Shown piece after piece: positions 63,435 through 64,000 of a stretch of 64,000 nt of DNA. The position numbers and the translations under genes are program-made. The notes beneath the pieces were generated by a model that was given only the letters and a program-made list of their open reading frames with translations, had not been told where the DNA came from and searched no databases. Within the stretch, counting starts at the first letter, position 1. Each line of letters starts with the position of its first letter. This stretch comes from Rickettsiales bacterium UBA4270 (GTDB lineage: Bacteria; Pseudomonadota; Alphaproteobacteria; Rickettsiales; Deianiraeaceae), in the NCBI GenBank assembly GCA_002395105.1, contig DGWA01000003.1:17590-81589 (forward strand), written 5' to 3'.

Positions 63435-64000
63435 ATGAATTTGCATACATTTCTTACAAAGAGTATATCTTTTAAAGATTTTTCAAGTATTTTATCAACA
63501 GATAAATCATATAATAAAAAACTTATAAATTTTCTAGTGAAAAAGCGCATAAGTGTTATAGTATATACAAAAAATCGTAAAAAATATGTATTTATAGCTA
63601 ATCCAGCTAAAAAAGAAGAAATTACTAATTTTATAAAAACAATATCACAAATATTTAGTAATACTAGGCGTAAAAAAAAGATTTTTATTCATTCGCACGG
63701 TGTTAATGGCTATAAATATGATTTGATTAATTATTTTACAAATAATGAATTTATAAACTCAATTAAAGACAAAGATATATGTATATTTTTTAATAATTGT
63801 GCGTCTTTACCTATACCATTTGCTGAAACGTTTAAAAGACATGTTAAAAAATCAATAAATAGGCAAGAATATTTAATAAATACAATTATCAAAGCCATTT
63901 ATGGGAATATTGACCTTATTTTATCTGGTTTTAGTTATGGTTGTGTACTGAATACATATATTCTTAATTCAATTGATGATAATAATTTAAAAAAAATAAA
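63435..64000 (+). CDS. Partial gene, serine-hydrolase-like protein, 3' end cut by window edge
   Basis: An open frame starts at ATG 63435 (MNLHTFLTKSISFKDFS) and runs 188 codons to the window end without a stop. No signal peptide. The middle reads KKKIFIHSHGVNGYKYD, resembling the oxyanion-side HGxxG of alpha/beta hydrolases, and LILSGFSYGCVLNTYIL contains GFSYG, a GxSxG nucleophile elbow after a hydrophobic strand. Spacing of about 85 residues between the two fits a lipase or esterase fold. The catalytic Asp and His would lie beyond the window. The family cannot be named, and an A/T-rich chance match is possible. Confidence 0.6.
   Translation, partial: MNLHTFLTKSISFKDFSSILSTDKSYNKKLINFLVKKRISVIVYTKNRKKYVFIANPAKKEEITNFIKTISQIFSNTRRKKKIFIHSHGVNGYKYDLINYFTNNEFINSIKDKDICIFFNNCASLPIPFAETFKRHVKKSINRQEYLINTIIKAIYGNIDLILSGFSYGCVLNTYILNSIDDNNLKKI

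Noticed and set aside
1..64000. tRNA, rRNA, CRISPR or insertion sequences
   Set aside because: Intergenic gaps are short and A/T-rich. No T-arm-like GGTTCGA block in a folded context, no regularly spaced repeats and no transposase ORF were found.
1..64000. Reassigned UGA codon, as in some very A/T-rich symbionts
   Set aside because: prfB is intact, conserved Trp positions use TGG, and genes end cleanly at standard stops.

Overview
The window comes from a strongly AT-rich bacterial genome (well over 70% A+T by eye) with very tight gene packing. The genes point to a host-associated alphaproteobacterium, most likely of Rickettsiales type: single, scattered homologues of gene transfer agent (GTA) structural genes, alphaproteobacterial TolQ-TolR-TolA, a short ComEC, two EamA/DMT carriers, isolated Mrp-like antiporter subunits, MlaD/MlaE and an HslV of alphaproteobacterial form. 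Type IV pilus genes, ComEC and peptidoglycan genes (MurF, D,D-carboxypeptidase, UppS) suggest a fairly complete envelope, so an extracellular or recently host-restricted member is possible. The exact family cannot be fixed from the sequence alone. No rRNA, tRNA, CRISPR array or transposase was seen.

Layout. 1-11 kb: end of a CCA-adding enzyme, pilus ATPase PilB/GspE, GTA tail protein (gp15-like), prfB, a tolQ-tolR-tolA operon and lolD. 11-16 kb: dnaA, aspS and two membrane proteins. 16-26 kb: a long leftward block with an MrpD-like subunit, ftsK, prepilin peptidase, cdsA, uppS, a CarA-like protein and infB. 25.8-31.5 kb: rightward mlaD, obgE, a MazG-like gene, rnd and an EamA carrier, then a foreign-looking methyltransferase-HNH gene behind a TC repeat and a degenerate PlsY-like protein. 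31.5-38.4 kb: iscS, an Mrp B-like subunit, priA, comEC and lipA. 38.5-41.7 kb: two overlapping orphan genes. 41.7-50.4 kb: rarA, rplS, hslV, dacA, mlaE, an outer-membrane barrel, rsmH, a GTA portal protein and a second RNase D. 50.5-59.7 kb: a 2848-residue exported protein facing a small hydrophobic orphan. 59.8-64 kb: murF, an ArgD-like protein, a double-domain SSB and the start of a serine-hydrolase-like gene.

Two themes stand out. First, several recognisable proteins lack residues their families need: ArgD-like (PLP lysine replaced by Cys), CarA-like (nucleophile Cys replaced by Gly), TolR (proton-path Asp replaced by Thr), prepilin peptidase (first catalytic Asp absent), DnaA (no arginine finger in box VII) and PlsY-like (glycine-rich motif gone). 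The reading frames are intact, so these look like maintained, perhaps repurposed, proteins rather than ordinary pseudogenes. Second, the genome is very compact: nine convergent gene pairs end between 19 nt apart and 4 nt overlapping, and three pairs share one four-base stop (TTAA or CTAA) read on both strands.

The accessory content most likely to hold new biology is the giant Cys-rich exported protein with its convergent partner, the 792/293-residue overlapping orphan pair, the tandem-OB SSB, and the methyltransferase-HNH gene that a dinucleotide repeat appears to switch off in this copy.
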